This document shows positions 45,406-56,148 of a DNA stretch of 64,000 nucleotides, piece after piece. Both the position numbers and the translations under genes were made by a program. Origin of the DNA: Leptodontidium sp. MPI-SDFR-AT-0119 (lineage: Eukaryota > Ascomycota > Leotiomycetes > Helotiales > Leptodontidiaceae); NCBI GenBank assembly GCA_020726505.1, contig JAHLEZ010000014.1:1-64000 (forward strand), read 5' to 3'. Under the pieces are notes generated by a model, which saw nothing but the letters and a program-made list of their open reading frames with translations, was not told the origin of the DNA and searched no databases. Position 1 is the stretch's first letter. Every line of letters begins with the position of its first letter.

Positions 45406-46807
45406 AATATACCCTCCTCTAGCGAGAAGACTCGTAATAAAAATGAAATTATCGTTACCTTTTATCTCTTTCCTTTATTAGCTAACGAACTTTAATATTA
45501 AATTTAAGAGGAGTCTTTTCCTCGTTAACGAAATCTTCAACGATGATACCCTCGTAATTTTTAACCTTAAGAACGAAACTATAAGTAATCTATTTATTAC
45601 TAACATAACTCTCGAGTCGATCGATATAAAAAAAACTAATAAGTGTAAGGCGTTTCGGACACTAGCGCTAGGACGATCGAGGGTAATTCTAGTCTTTTTA
45701 AGGTGTTACACGTGAGGAGCTAAAGGGGTTCTAGCCCGGGCAAAACAGCGACTAAACCCTTGTATAAAGTGCGAATCTAAGCTTTCGATATAACCGTATC
45801 TCTTCTCTTTCTCTAATAACTAACGACTATTAACCACTACCATAACTTTAAATTCGCATCATAAATTCTTAGTCGATTAGACAACGCCTAAATACCTTAT
45901 TTTTAAAATTTAATAATTTGCGAAGTTTATTTAACATTACTAACGCGTTAAGTGCTAAGACATACTCACTTTCTTCGGCTTTATATCCTCTCCTTTATAA
46001 CTCTCCTTTATAACTAACCTTAAGTTTTGCTATTGCGAAAAAAGTTAATTTAAATTATAAACCTTAGTAATAGAAAAAGCACCAAGCTTCTATACTACCT
46101 TAATCCTATAATAAAAACGAAACTAACTCCTAAGTAAAATTAAACGCTTACCTTAGCATCTTTGGAGAAAATTAGCTTCGTAACTAAAGTCAAACACGCT
46201 TTTTAGTTATATAAAAAGTCCTCCCTAAAAGAACAACTATTTAAGAGACATTAACTTATCGAGGAAAAGAAAAACAATTCTCTAGTTTTATTAACCTCCT
46301 CTTTTAAGTCGATCTACCTCTCGTAGTTGTATTAACTTACTAATCTAAGACAAACTACACTTAGTCTTATTCACTGATAGGTGCGACAGGTCTTAGAAGC
46401 TTAGGGCACGTATGTACGGGCTAAATGGCTTTATAGAAAGGGTGCCTTTCGCTAGTCTATAAGAGATTCTTCTCGAGTATCATCCGAATAATATACTACT
46501 AAATGCGTCTAGATATTATATAACGCTATAGGATTTGTAATCTTAAGCCTTATAACACTTTCTTCTTACGAAAAGTCATTACCTTTTTAATATTTATATG
46601 GCTTATTTTAAACTTAAGTTTATAAACTACGGCACCTAGACTTATCTAAGTTATATATTTTAGAAATTGCCTTCTATCTTTTGCTATAATATATAGATTC
46701 TTCCGGAAGCTAAAGTAGTTTTTAAAGTCTAGCTACTAGTATACTTAATTAAAGATAAAAATTAGTTTATGAAAGCGGATATTTAGAGTTATTACTTCTT
46801 CTTCTTA
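45406..46807. other. region with weakly readable frames, unassigned
   Basis: Positions 45406-45650 may continue the preceding gene in another exon. Around 46085-46390 a plus-strand frame reads KLNAYLSIFGEN, then SSFINLLF*VDLPLVVVLT with several stops, which could be a gene relic, but no family is recognised. The rest shows nothing. Confidence 0.35.
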
Positions 46808-47440
46808 TTAGCTTTCCCGACGGAATTTGTACCTTAGGCGAGTCAACTTTGTATAAAAGTTATCCTTGGCAAATTTGGTTTTAGCTGCCCTTACTCGAAT
46901 CTGTTCTTTTCGTAAAGTAATACCTTCTTGAGTATTAATTGTCGGCAGGAGTCGTAAAGCCGCAGCTATTATTATAGAAAGTACTGCTTCTTCGAGATTG
47001 GTTTTCACTTGCTTTAAAAGGCTGCTCGTAGTAAGTTGTGTAAAACGTAGTTAATAGGCAATCGCAAAGACGGGAGCGACCTCGGCACGAGGAATACTAG
47101 AATAGCTAGTGAAAGTCTTGGGTATATAAAACGATGAGTCTAAGTGTTATTAAAGAGCGTGCTAATTCTTAAAGGTTTTATTACACTCGTCGCAATCGAA
47201 GGTGTATGTTAAAAAGTCTAAATGTTACTAAAGAGTGTACTAATTCTTAAAGGTTCTATTACACTCGTCGCAATCGAAGTCGTGTGCTAGAGAATCTAGA
47301 TATTACTAAAAAGCGTACTGATTCTTAAAGGTTCTATTACACTTGTTATAATAGAAGTCGTAAGTTAAAGAATCTAAATGTTACTAGAGAGCTTGATCGT
47401 TGCTAACGTAGCGAGCGCAAGAGACGCACGTGTGAAACAT
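46808..47440 (-). pseudogene. C2H2 zinc-finger protein gene, full length but with RIP stops
   Basis: ATG at 47440 (MFHTCVSCARYVSNDQAL) to TAA 46808-46810, 210 codons in one unbroken frame without an indel. Four C2H2-like fingers: the first CVSCARYVSNDQAL, then three 26-codon repeats with core DFDCDECNRTFKN and AL**HLDS, spaced 78 bp. About eleven in-frame stops occur, nearly all in positions where the repeat has Gln (the pair before HLDS, and the codon after FKN). One finger has YYNKC for CDEC. The C-terminal 90 residues are Ala/Leu-rich and basic (LRKEQIRVRAAKTKFAKDNF). Probably a nucleic acid-binding protein. A solo LTR lies 102 bp upstream of the start. Confidence 0.85.
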
Positions 47441-47541
47441 TACTAACTTTATTTAAATTAGCTAGGATAGAGAGTAAAGGAGTAAAGCTATAAACGATGT
47501 AGCTGGTTAGAATATGTAAAGTAGGGAAAAAGTAAGTTAAA

Positions 47542-47798
47542 TGTCGGTGCAGTACCGGTTCATGTACCACGCCGCATGTGTGAATATATTTTAATGCGAG
47601 TATGGCGACAGAGTAATAAATGTATAGTTCAAAATCTGTTTTATATTCTAAGAGAGTGCGAGGAGAGCTAGACTATATATTACGAAACCCCACCGAATCT
47701 CCACCGAAACCAGTCCGGCTAAGCTCTGACCCCTGACTTTGACCCGCACCCACTTTTCTAGACCGAAGTATGCTCATGTAGGGACCTGTGGACCAACA
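47542..47798. repeat. solo LTR, family E, second copy
   Basis: 257 bp, TGTCGGTGCAGTACC...GTGGACCAACA, with a perfect 5-bp duplication TTAAA (47537-47541 and 47799-47803). It keeps many CpG sites and is far less mutated than the copy at 27579. It contains TATATATTACG and lies just upstream of the zinc-finger relic. Confidence 0.92.
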
Positions 47799-47803
47799 TT
47801 AAA

Positions 47804-48430
47804 GGAATTTAACTTATATTTATTATATTATAAAGTTCGTTACTTATTATTTATATCTATTATTATAATATATGGCTGACGTTTACGCCTAGGGATTACT
47901 ATATAATACTATACTACTTAAAACTACTTCAGCCTATCCCTTTATATAGTAAGAATGGGAAGACGTGCTTAGTCCGCGCCATATGCTAAAGTCGACGAGC
48001 TATAAGAATAATACCTCCTATTAGTAATGCGGTCGATGTCGAGCTTGTCTTATTTCAACGTTAATGGTGCATTTATTAAACTAATTCTGTTACTTAGTTA
48101 TATTATGATAGGACGAGTCTTATTTTAACGTAATTCCGAGGCGAGAGCTATATATACACGTATTAATAATAACTAGAAGCACTTAATAGGGAAATTCTTA
48201 ATGCTACTACGTTTACGATAAGCCCTTATTAAAATAGTGAAGCCGGGGTTATTATCAGCTTTACTTATGTTCAATTCTAGCTAAAGTATTTTGTATTATA
48301 ATTAATAGCATTCGTACGAAACTAATATTAGTTACACGCCCTAGGCCTCCAATCTATATTAGACTACAACAGTACGCTTACTGCATTGCTACTGCTAAAG
48401 TAGGTCGGGGTTAGCTAATAGATAAGTCTA
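47804..48430. other. no gene seen
   Basis: AT-rich with a few CpG-bearing patches near 47950-48080, where GAGCTTGTCTTATTTCAACGTTAAT and a similar GACGAGTCTTATTTTAACGTAAT form an imperfect direct repeat. May hold the unreadable first exon of the DUF3723 relic. Confidence 0.35.
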
Positions 48431-50530
48431 AAGGCTTTCTTAGTTTAAGAAATACTTTCTAAAATTTTTAAAGGGATACAAGTTATATTATAAATAATAG
48501 GATTATCTTGGGTCTTCACGGCTTAGTTACGGCACCTGTAGTTATATAAAGCTTAATACGATGTATAAGGTATTACTGTTGAGATGTAATAAGATAAGTA
48601 ATTCTAATGTAATTAGTAATTTACTAACGCTATAAGAATAAGAGATCTTATATTACCTTCGTCACATTAAGAGAGTTTAATCTAGATTGATTCGAGGCAA
48701 TAGGAACGCAATGTTAAGAATCGACATAACTATGATACAAGCCTTGTAAATAAGAGTACTGCGAGTGTCAACGACGGATGCTAAGATATTATAAAGTTAA
48801 TTTTAAGCCGGCGAGATCTTTAATGCCTTTGACGATAATAAGCGCGAGGATATATAAAGTAAATTAAGTATAGTTAAGGGTCTGATCCTGTTACTTTATA
48901 CGTTCTTTATGAACGTCTTTTATTTGGAAAATTACGTAAATTATGTAAAAAGACTAATGATATTATCTGTTTGGCAAAGTCTTTTAAACGTAATGAAACG
49001 AAGGTTCACTGGTGTAGACTAGGAGTTAAAGCAAGTGAAAGTGCAAGTTAGCGAGGATAAGTTTATATATAGCTAGGGCACACCCGAAGATTAAGCCGAC
49101 CTTAAGTATCGATAAATATTCGCCTTCACTATACGATATTGGCCTAATATGCTTAAGGCTTAAAAAAAGGACACCTAAATGAGATCGCTAACTAAAGCGA
49201 ATCCGGCTATATTACGTAGATTTGCTAATCTTGTAACCGAATTAGGGTTTAAGTTAGATTAGATCACTAACTAGTAGGGGTTTTTAAGGCGTCCGAATGT
49301 GCTAATAAAACACCTATAGTCGGGACTTAACCTTATCACGTTTAAGAAAGGCGTTCTTATTAAAAAAAGGTATAAGAAGTCGAGCACTCTTAAATTTGAG
49401 GAAGATTAGTAGTTTTTATTTGTTAATCATTTATATAACGAATAATAAGATTATAAGGAAAATATTATATTTTTCTTTATTTAGAAATTAATTTACTTAG
49501 TATTCTTTGGTAAATCATTAGCAACACACAATATCGGCTAGACAGGCGACCCCTCTTAAAGCGTAAGCGGTTTGCCACGAGGCTTAGGGATAGGCGAATT
49601 TAATTACTTAGTAAATAATAATACAAATTAGTCTTAGCAATTATTAAAGTATACGATAGAGAATTATAATAGTTTATTAATACTTTATCAGTAAAAAGGT
49701 ACTAAAGGTAAGCTAAACATACGATTAATTATTACTAAAGAAGGAGATGCGAAGCGCGTAAAGATAAGTATTAATATAAGTATACAAGGTTAATTAAAAG
49801 ACCAAGAGCGTGAGAGACTAAATATAGTAAAATAAGAACGATTAGAACAAAAACGATTAAAACAAGAATAACTAGAACAAGAACGACTGGAACAAGAACA
49901 ACTGGAACAAGAACGACTGGAACAAGAACGGTTGAAACAAGAACGACTGGAACAAGAACAGTTAGAACAAGAACCGCTAGAATAAGAACGGCTTAAGCGA
50001 ATAAGAAAACGTGGCACGAAAATTAATATAAGGAGAGTTACCGCGGTAGTATATTAAACATAAGAACGTTAATAAACTTAAATAGATATAGGGTAGGGAA
50101 GTATAGGCTCGAGTTTACAAGTAGGCTACGAACTATTGGCAATAGAATTTAGCTTAAATAATTCTCGTAACCCACAAACTCTTATAAATAAGTAGCCTAA
50201 TTAAGGCCGAAATAATCGGAAATCGGACATTTAGATTATATTTAAGATTCAGGAACGAGGCGTTTAAAGGACCGCCTAAACCCTTCATGTTAGTTCCTTT
50301 AATCTATCGCAAGTTAAGTAAATAGTTATAAAGTATATAAGGAAGTCTAATTAAATAAGGATATATAATACTTACTTAAATATTCTAACCCCTAAGGCGT
50401 GTTTTAAAACAATAATCGCTAACTAAGCTTATATATTACTTCTAATCCCAGAGAGGGATATTAATATAAACGAAAAACTAGGGGCTTTTGTTTCTTAGCT
50501 ATTATCTAAAGTAGAATTGCAGATAAAGTC
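48430..50530 (+). pseudogene. DUF3723-family gene relic
   Basis: Plus-strand frame with the features of the fungal DUF3723 family (function unknown): IINNRIILGLHGL near 48490-48530; AGEIFNAFDDNKREDI (48808-48855); VKGLILLLYTFFMNVFYLEN (48876-48935); DKFIYS*GTPED*ADLKYR and FAFTIRYWPNMLKA (49055-49155); ILRRFANLVTELGFKLD*IT (49208-49270). A six-residue coiled-coil repeat of the LEQEQ/RLEQE type runs 49799-50000 (18-bp units). The conserved tail reads IFKIQERGV*RTA (50233-50275) and LTPKACFKTIIAN, LLLIPERDIN (50385-50475). Stops fit Gln and Trp codons. The minus-strand open frame 49790-50017 is its shadow. DUF3723 genes are typical accessory genes of Starship transposons. Confidence 0.85.
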
Positions 50531-51449
50531 TAGGATCAAGTAAAGTTATTATAAATATTCATTTTTAACTTAAGTTTGTATTTTGTATTTGATTTTATCA
50601 AATTTTTATTTAAAAATTTCTTCTAAGCTATCCCCATCCGTATACCCTGTAATTGTAGCCTACTTGTCTTAGTACTTACTTCCTTATTCTTAGTCGAGTT
50701 AAGCCGGCGACAAATAAACTACTTTACCCAGCGAAGAGAGTAACTGCCTATTTTAGTATTTTCTAGTCCTTTTACTTTTATACCTATTCTAATATATACT
50801 CCTCGATTCTCGGTTTAAACAGTTACCTTTTTTACTACTCGGGTCCGCTAGTAAGATCCTTAAATAATATCTCCTCATCACTAAGTTTCGTCTTTTCTTT
50901 AGCTAGTAACTTCTTCTGATTTGGCTTTATTATTAACGCTAACACCTTCTTAACTCGCTATCGAAAAAATACTCGCTTGAAATAACATACGCTGCTTATG
51001 GTAAGCTCTTTTATTTATTATCTAAACCCAATTCTTTAACTAAGTATTTATAAAGGCTAAAGTCAGGCGATAAGCCTAAACTAATAATGCAAATTTAACG
51101 ATTATCTCTTATAATACAGTGCTACGAGGTTTAATAAACTACTATAAAGATAATTATAAAAATAATTACTACAGCTATCTCAGTAACGTGAGGCACTTGA
51201 CTAAATTTTAAGCGACCCCATCGATTTTCCAGTCCCCTCCCCCCCCGCATCTCACGATATTGCGCCCCCGCGCATAGATTTATTACTACAACGTTAAAAA
51301 AGCTGGTAAGTAACTCAAATTAAAAGTAACTATTAGGGCTATCTAGCGACTAACTTTTTATAAGTATACTATACCTACGAGGCTGTCTGTAGCGACTGTA
51401 GCCTAAATTGAAGATGCTCTTCAGGAGCCGGGCCCCCTACCCTTCTAGT
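50531..51449. other. no gene seen; possible left flank of a Tc1/mariner element
   Basis: AT-rich. At 51183-51260 a CpG-bearing stretch, CAGTAACGTGAGGCACTTGA followed by a C-rich run, resembles a transposon end, and the Tc1-type coding region starts soon after. A matching inverted end near 52400-52500 cannot be shown by eye. Confidence 0.4.
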
Positions 51450-52380
51450 ACTTAGAAAACCTCGCCAGAATTTACTATTACTATATACATACGATTCAGA
51501 AGTATAAAGAGCGACTAAATACTATATTACTTACTTTACCGCTATCCGAAGGACTAATTCCTATTATTATAAGAGAAATAAAGGCCGCTATAAAGCTTTT
51601 ATTAAATAAGCGCCCCTAGATATATAAGACAAGATTTCGGCCTTTTTATATAAGGCCTTTAATAGAATATAAGTAATATAATCAACCATTAGTATTATAC
51701 TAAAGCGTATAAAGATTACATAAAAGAAACTCAAGGTTAAGGCCGCCTAAAGGAACGCTATATTACGAAATAATTAGTAAGATCGTATATAGAGCTTTAC
51801 CGCTAATTAACTTATATATATTAACGAATCAGGGAGCGACGAAAGAACTATAGATAGGTATTATAAATAGGCGGTTTTAGGAGCAAGAGCAAAGGTTAAA
51901 AGGTGGCTCTAAAGTAAGAAGAGAGTATTAGTTCTTCCTATATATATAACAGAAGAATATATCAAATAAAGAACGTTTAAAGGCACTTATACTAAGGAAC
52001 TCTTTATTAAGTTTCTTATAAAAGATGTCTTACTTATTTGTAACCTATTTCCACGCCCTCGATTAGTCGTTATATTAGATAACGCCTTAATTCATTATTC
52101 CTATCAGGAGTTATTAGAAACGACGTTCTTTAGAAAAGGGGTTAAACTCTTATTTCTACTACTATATTCTCTAGATTTCAACTTAATCGAAGAGAGCTTT
52201 AGAGATTTAAAGCTTTAAATTCGACGATACTACTGCAAAGAGCGTAGAAAGTATGATATATACTAAGATTTCTTAGAATAGGCGGTTATAACCTATAGAA
52301 CAGGACTAAATACTACCTATCGAACTAAAGGACATTTTCGTAACATAGGGATCTTAAGGATATAAAAAAACACTACTAAA
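51450..52380 (+). pseudogene. Tc1/mariner-type transposase, RIP-degraded
   Basis: DDE transposase frame on the plus strand. First catalytic segment YINESGSDERTIDRYYK (51817-51867), Asp now Asn; then KRVLVLPIYITEEYIK and TFKGTYTKELFIKFLIKDVL; second Asp in LVVILDNALIHYS (52060-52103); last acidic residues in LLYSLDFNLIEESFRDLK (52158-52215). A Tc1-like cut-and-paste mechanism is known for the family (TA target). A helix-turn-helix part upstream (about 51480-51700) is only partly readable. Several stops. Confidence 0.8.
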
Positions 52381-52601
52381 ATTAAGTAGAAAAAGTTATA
52401 AGGTAACAGCAGTATTAATTATAGTAATATAATTAATTCAACTTTAAAAGTAAGAGGTAACGGGGTAAATCGGGCATAAATTATAACTATTCTAATATCT
52501 AAAATACATATAACCTAACGATAATATACGCGTTCTTAGGCTAATTAAAGGTACTAGCGATGTTTCCGTGCGTTATTTAGTTAATCCTGTTTTTATTTAA
52601 C

Positions 52602-53102
52602 TTAATAACTAATGAAAAAATCATCGATATTATTCTCACTTACGCCGGTACTGTTTTTTATTATATTTGCTCGCATCCTTGCGCTACTACTTATATTTAA
52701 TAAGTTCTTAGCTACCTCTCTTCTCTCTTTAGTAGTCCTTTTAAACTCTAATTCTTTACTAGAAATTAGTTGTATAGTGCCGGCTTTTACTTTAATAGAA
52801 ATAACAAAATCTCTATTATGTAAATCGTTAATATCTTCGACGTCTTAATCCCTCAAAACGTTAAAGGCTATATTAATCTTTAGAATCCGAGAAGGAATAG
52901 TCTTAATTTCAAGAAGATATACTTTGAAATCGATTAACAGGTCAGGTTACTCTATAGTCGGCCTCAATAATAATAATGCTAGAACAGGGACATCGCGGGC
53001 ATTATCTAAATAGCTATTTTGACTAACGTTTAACTGTGTTTTTAGTACTAGAGGAGGAGTAAGGTATAGTCCTTGATAATAACTATACGTAGGGTAAGGC
53101 AT
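52602..53102 (-). pseudogene. unidentified gene relic, readable from ATG to stop
   Basis: ATG at 53102 (MPYPTYSYYQGLYLTPPLVL) to TAA 52602-52604, 166 codons with only two internal stops, both at likely Gln codons. The middle reads FKVYLLEIKTIPSRILKIN and RDFVISIKVKAGTIQLISS; the end is basic (KRTTKERREVAKNLL). No family recognised. It lies directly beside the Copia-B copy 2 LTR, 47 bp away. The plus-strand open frame 52612-52848 is its shadow. Confidence 0.5.
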
Positions 53103-53148
53103 AAAACTAAGGGGTAGAGTATATTACTGAGATTAAGGGTAAAATTAT

Positions 53149-53342
53149 TGTCGTGCAGAAGAAGAGCATTAGCTCAGGGGTTTAAAAGATTTTACGATCA
53201 GATGAGGTTCTAAAAAATGTATTTAAAGATTAATCGAATTAAGCGTTATCCTCTTCAAGAGAGGAGCTGAAGACTAGGTTTATATACTTAGAATGCTTAC
53301 GCAAGCATGTACTAGACCAAAGAACTGCGCTAGTGCGCGACA
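53149..53342 (-). repeat. Copia-B copy 2, 3' LTR
   Basis: 194 bp, TGTCGTGCAGAAGAAGAGC...GTGCGCGACA; less mutated than the 3' LTR of copy 1. Left flank ATTAT (53144-53148) should recur beyond the right edge of the window. Confidence 0.92.
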
Positions 53343-53350
53343 CACCCCTA

Positions 53351-55388
53351 TCCCCTCTACTGCCACGGCTTACAGGCACCTGTAAGCCCCTGTAGCGAGA
53401 GCCTAATTTAAGCGAGGAACACTAAACCACAGCACCTGCACTCTAAAAGCCACCTTTTGCAGCCAAATTTCATTATTTTCTATAATATAATTCAAAGCAA
53501 TTATTCAGAGTACAAATATAGACCTGGCACTATTGACAGCCCTAATAAGTAAAGGTCCTCTTACTCGATCGACTAGAATTATTTGTAATTTCCCCTAAAG
53601 GGACACATTTCTGTAAAGGGGGGTCCCAGAATCGCCTCCCTTTACAAGCTATACAATTAAATGAAGTCGACATCTTAATATACTCGTGCTTATAAACTGG
53701 GACCTTAAAAGCGTCTCTAAATAAGCCAGAACTACGCCTTTTCTAAGATCTAAGTGCATCCTTCCCTATATCTAGCAATGATTCCACTATCTAGATGCGA
53801 AAATTGTCTTGATTACGTAATAAAACCGACTTTAGCTCATACTCAAAGTAAGTATAAATTAAGTAATAGTTACTTAATATAACTAATAATAAATATTAGT
53901 GTAAGGCTTAAATAGCACCTCTCCGAAGGCGCCTCAGGCCAGTATTATGCCCTTGTAACTGATCCCTAATATCGACGGCTCCTATGTTTTTGTTGTAAGC
54001 GTCGTAAAGCTCGGGAATCTAGAGCTCTTTAGTAGCCTCATCCCTAAAGGGAACCCTTAATACTTTTGCATTTCCGGCTATAGCTTTTAGACGCTTTCGT
54101 ACTCTAGAAACCTTTTTTTTTCTATCCCAAAATGTCGACATAGCGAGGGCAAAGGCTCCATCTTGAAAGCCGGTTTAATTAACTATATTCGACTCTATTG
54201 GGAAGGCATGGACTGTCCCCTAGGACATAGTATTCAGTCCCTTTTCGTAGTGTTTCTTAAGGTCAACGAGATCCTACAAAACACTAGATAATGTCCTGCA
54301 AGTACTAGTAGCAGCGAAGCCTTGTTTTCGGAGGTACTCGAACAGCTTATTCGACGTAAACAAGTTGTCTAAGTACACGTAATATAAAGCCTTCGGGAAT
54401 TAATTTAAAAAGTGAGGAACCACCGATTACGTAACGTTTAATTCCTTTATCTTCTTCACTCTAAATACACCGCCATTCTTCCTTAGTACGTAGTACAGCC
54501 ACCGAAGGAAGAAGCCTCGTTATGCAACCACCCAAATCTTAATGCCAGTAGGTGTTAGCTTGTTCAGTATAATTATCACGTACTTAGACTGTCCTGTGTA
54601 CCGCTTAACTACTTCATTAACGGCGATATCTCGTCCTAGTTTCTAGATCTTTAAGTTAATGTTTTGAATATACGTATTCAATGGCTTAGTCTAAGAATTA
54701 TAAGTAGAGTACAAGCAAAATTGAGTAGGGACTTACTCTTTTAAATAGCTCGGCATTATTAGAGGGACATACACAGAATCGACGCCAAAGCTCTTAAAAC
54801 CGATTCCTAGCCATTTCCTTACTAATAACATAAAAAGAGCTGAGTTTCTTTATACTCTAGTAGTCGTCGATATTATTAAGAGGGTACACAGTTATATAGA
54901 TACAGAAGGCCAAATATAAGTAAATCTCTCGTCGACAGGTAAGTTCCTATGCCGCTACACGAAAGTACAGTAAAAGCTCATTATCAGGTAGTAGTCTTTA
55001 ATAAGAGTTTATAGCCAAAACAATCCTATCCACGATGTCTAGCGTGTAATATTGCGTGAAGAGGGTAATCGGATTATCTAGTAAATAGTCCTCCGGTAAA
55101 TATATCTCTAGATCAAATTCATTGATCTCTATAGGCTGAAATTAAGTGCCTTTCTTTTGTAAAGGCTTCACTTTCGGTCTAAGGGTCCCCGGATTAGTTG
55201 GATCTACTTGTACGTCTTCGGGTATAGTAGGCGTATTAAAAGATAACGATTTCTAGTAGGGAAAGAGGGTTTGTTAATGTTATTTGTTTATCCCGTCCCT
55301 TAGCGCCCATGCCCTGTAATTAGGGCAACCTTAGCGCCCCGCACCCTATACAGCACCTGTAAGGACCTATATGTGGCAGTAGAGGGGA
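53351..55388 (-). mobile_element. PiggyBac-like DNA transposon inside Copia-B copy 2
   Basis: 2038 bp with perfect 16-bp terminal inverted repeats TCCCCTCTACTGCCAC. It interrupts the sequence that in copy 1 runs ACACCCCTATAGTAAGC. Depending on how the TIR is drawn the target duplication is AT or absent with TA on both sides, and not the TTAA usual for PiggyBac. A 22-bp palindrome GGCTTACAGG-CA-CCTGTAAGCC sits just inside the left TIR (53366-53387). The element keeps much more G+C than its host, so it is young. It encodes one transposase on the minus strand. Confidence 0.88.
53473..55250 (-). pseudogene. PiggyBac-type (DDE_Tnp_1_7) transposase, lightly degraded
   Basis: Minus-strand frame of about 590 codons with few stops. 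N-terminal part LPEDYLLDNPITLFTQYYTL; LCIYITVYPLNNIDDY (about 54880-54925); first catalytic site GRDIAVNEVVKRYTGQSK (54595-54650), Asp now Asn; TPTGIKIWVVA*RGFFLRWL; second site YLDNLFTSNKLFEYL (about 54330-54375); NIGAVDIRDQL (53950-53985); C-terminal Cys-rich tail CIACKGRRFWDPPL and then GCQ*CQVYICTL. Ends at TAA 53473-53475. The precise start is unsure. It cuts and pastes the element; here it is disabled by a handful of C-to-T type changes. Confidence 0.85.
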
Positions 55389-55978
55389 TAGCAAGCTATA
55401 GTCATAAGAACGTTAAGCTTAATATTAAAAAGGCGCACTAAGGAGATCAGAAGATGCTTTATACACACTTTAGGCAAATAAACAAGGCTTTAAGAAAAAC
55501 TAACTAAGACTATTATATAGTCGTTAAGTGAGTTATAATAAAAAAAAGTATAATACGCAGTTAAGCACGTAATTAGGAGCTCGTTCGCTAATAAACGCGT
55601 ATCCCTAAAAAGTAAATAATAACACAGGTCGCCGCGTTAAGATCTTAAACATTAAATAAAAGTACGCAAACAAGGCATATTATAAATACAAAAGTATTTA
55701 TATATCTATCCTAAATCATAGATATAAAAATGTAAAATAAAGTTTCCGAAAAAAGAGTACGATTTATAAATCATAAGACTAAGATCTTATTATAAGACAA
55801 ATAACCTGGTCTGTAGTAAGACAAGTGCGGTTAAGGTATTAATTAGTTAATTAAACGTCGCTAGTAATTGCGTCTAAGTTAAGAAGTGGCGCTTAATACT
55901 CTGATTAACTAAGCTACATCAGGTTAGTGCAGAGGTTTCCACTTACCTGGCGAGTAGTGTTAATTAGTAAACTATACG

Positions 55979-56020
55979 CGCGATTAGTAATCGCGAGCCT
56001 TCTGCTTACAACTATAAATA
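55979..56020 (+). promoter_or_regulatory. perfect palindrome and TATA box upstream of aORF-B, copy 2
   Basis: CGCGATTA-G-TAATCGCG (55979-55995) is a perfect 8-bp inverted repeat with one spacer base. TATAAATA follows at 56013-56020; the ORF start codon is at 56149. Same arrangement in copy 1. The palindrome suggests binding of a dimeric factor; untested. Confidence 0.5.
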
Positions 56021-56148
56021 CTACCCTCCTTTCCTATTAATAATAATCCTTTTTTAATATTACTAGCGCCAATATATACCTTTATATTTGCCCCTTTATT
56101 CCTTTCCTCTTTTTTCACATTATTAAATTTATTATCGAGTATTTTAAG

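Noticed and set aside
47150..47400. Three to four 78-bp direct repeats as a possible CRISPR or minisatellite
   Set aside because: The unit encodes a C2H2 finger in one continuous frame with the rest of the gene; no spacer structure, and the organism is a fungus.
49790..50017. Cys/Ser-rich minus-strand frame (repeated SRSCS) resembling a cysteine-rich secreted protein
   Set aside because: It is the complement of the LEQEQ coiled-coil repeat of the plus-strand DUF3723 relic, which has homologous flanks.
51183..52500. A defined TIR pair for the Tc1/mariner relic
   Set aside because: A plausible left end exists at 51183, but no convincing inverted match on the right can be shown by eye.
52612..52848. 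Leu/Ile-rich plus-strand open frame
   Set aside because: Shadow of the minus-strand relic 52602-53102, which has a better start, stop and codon pattern.
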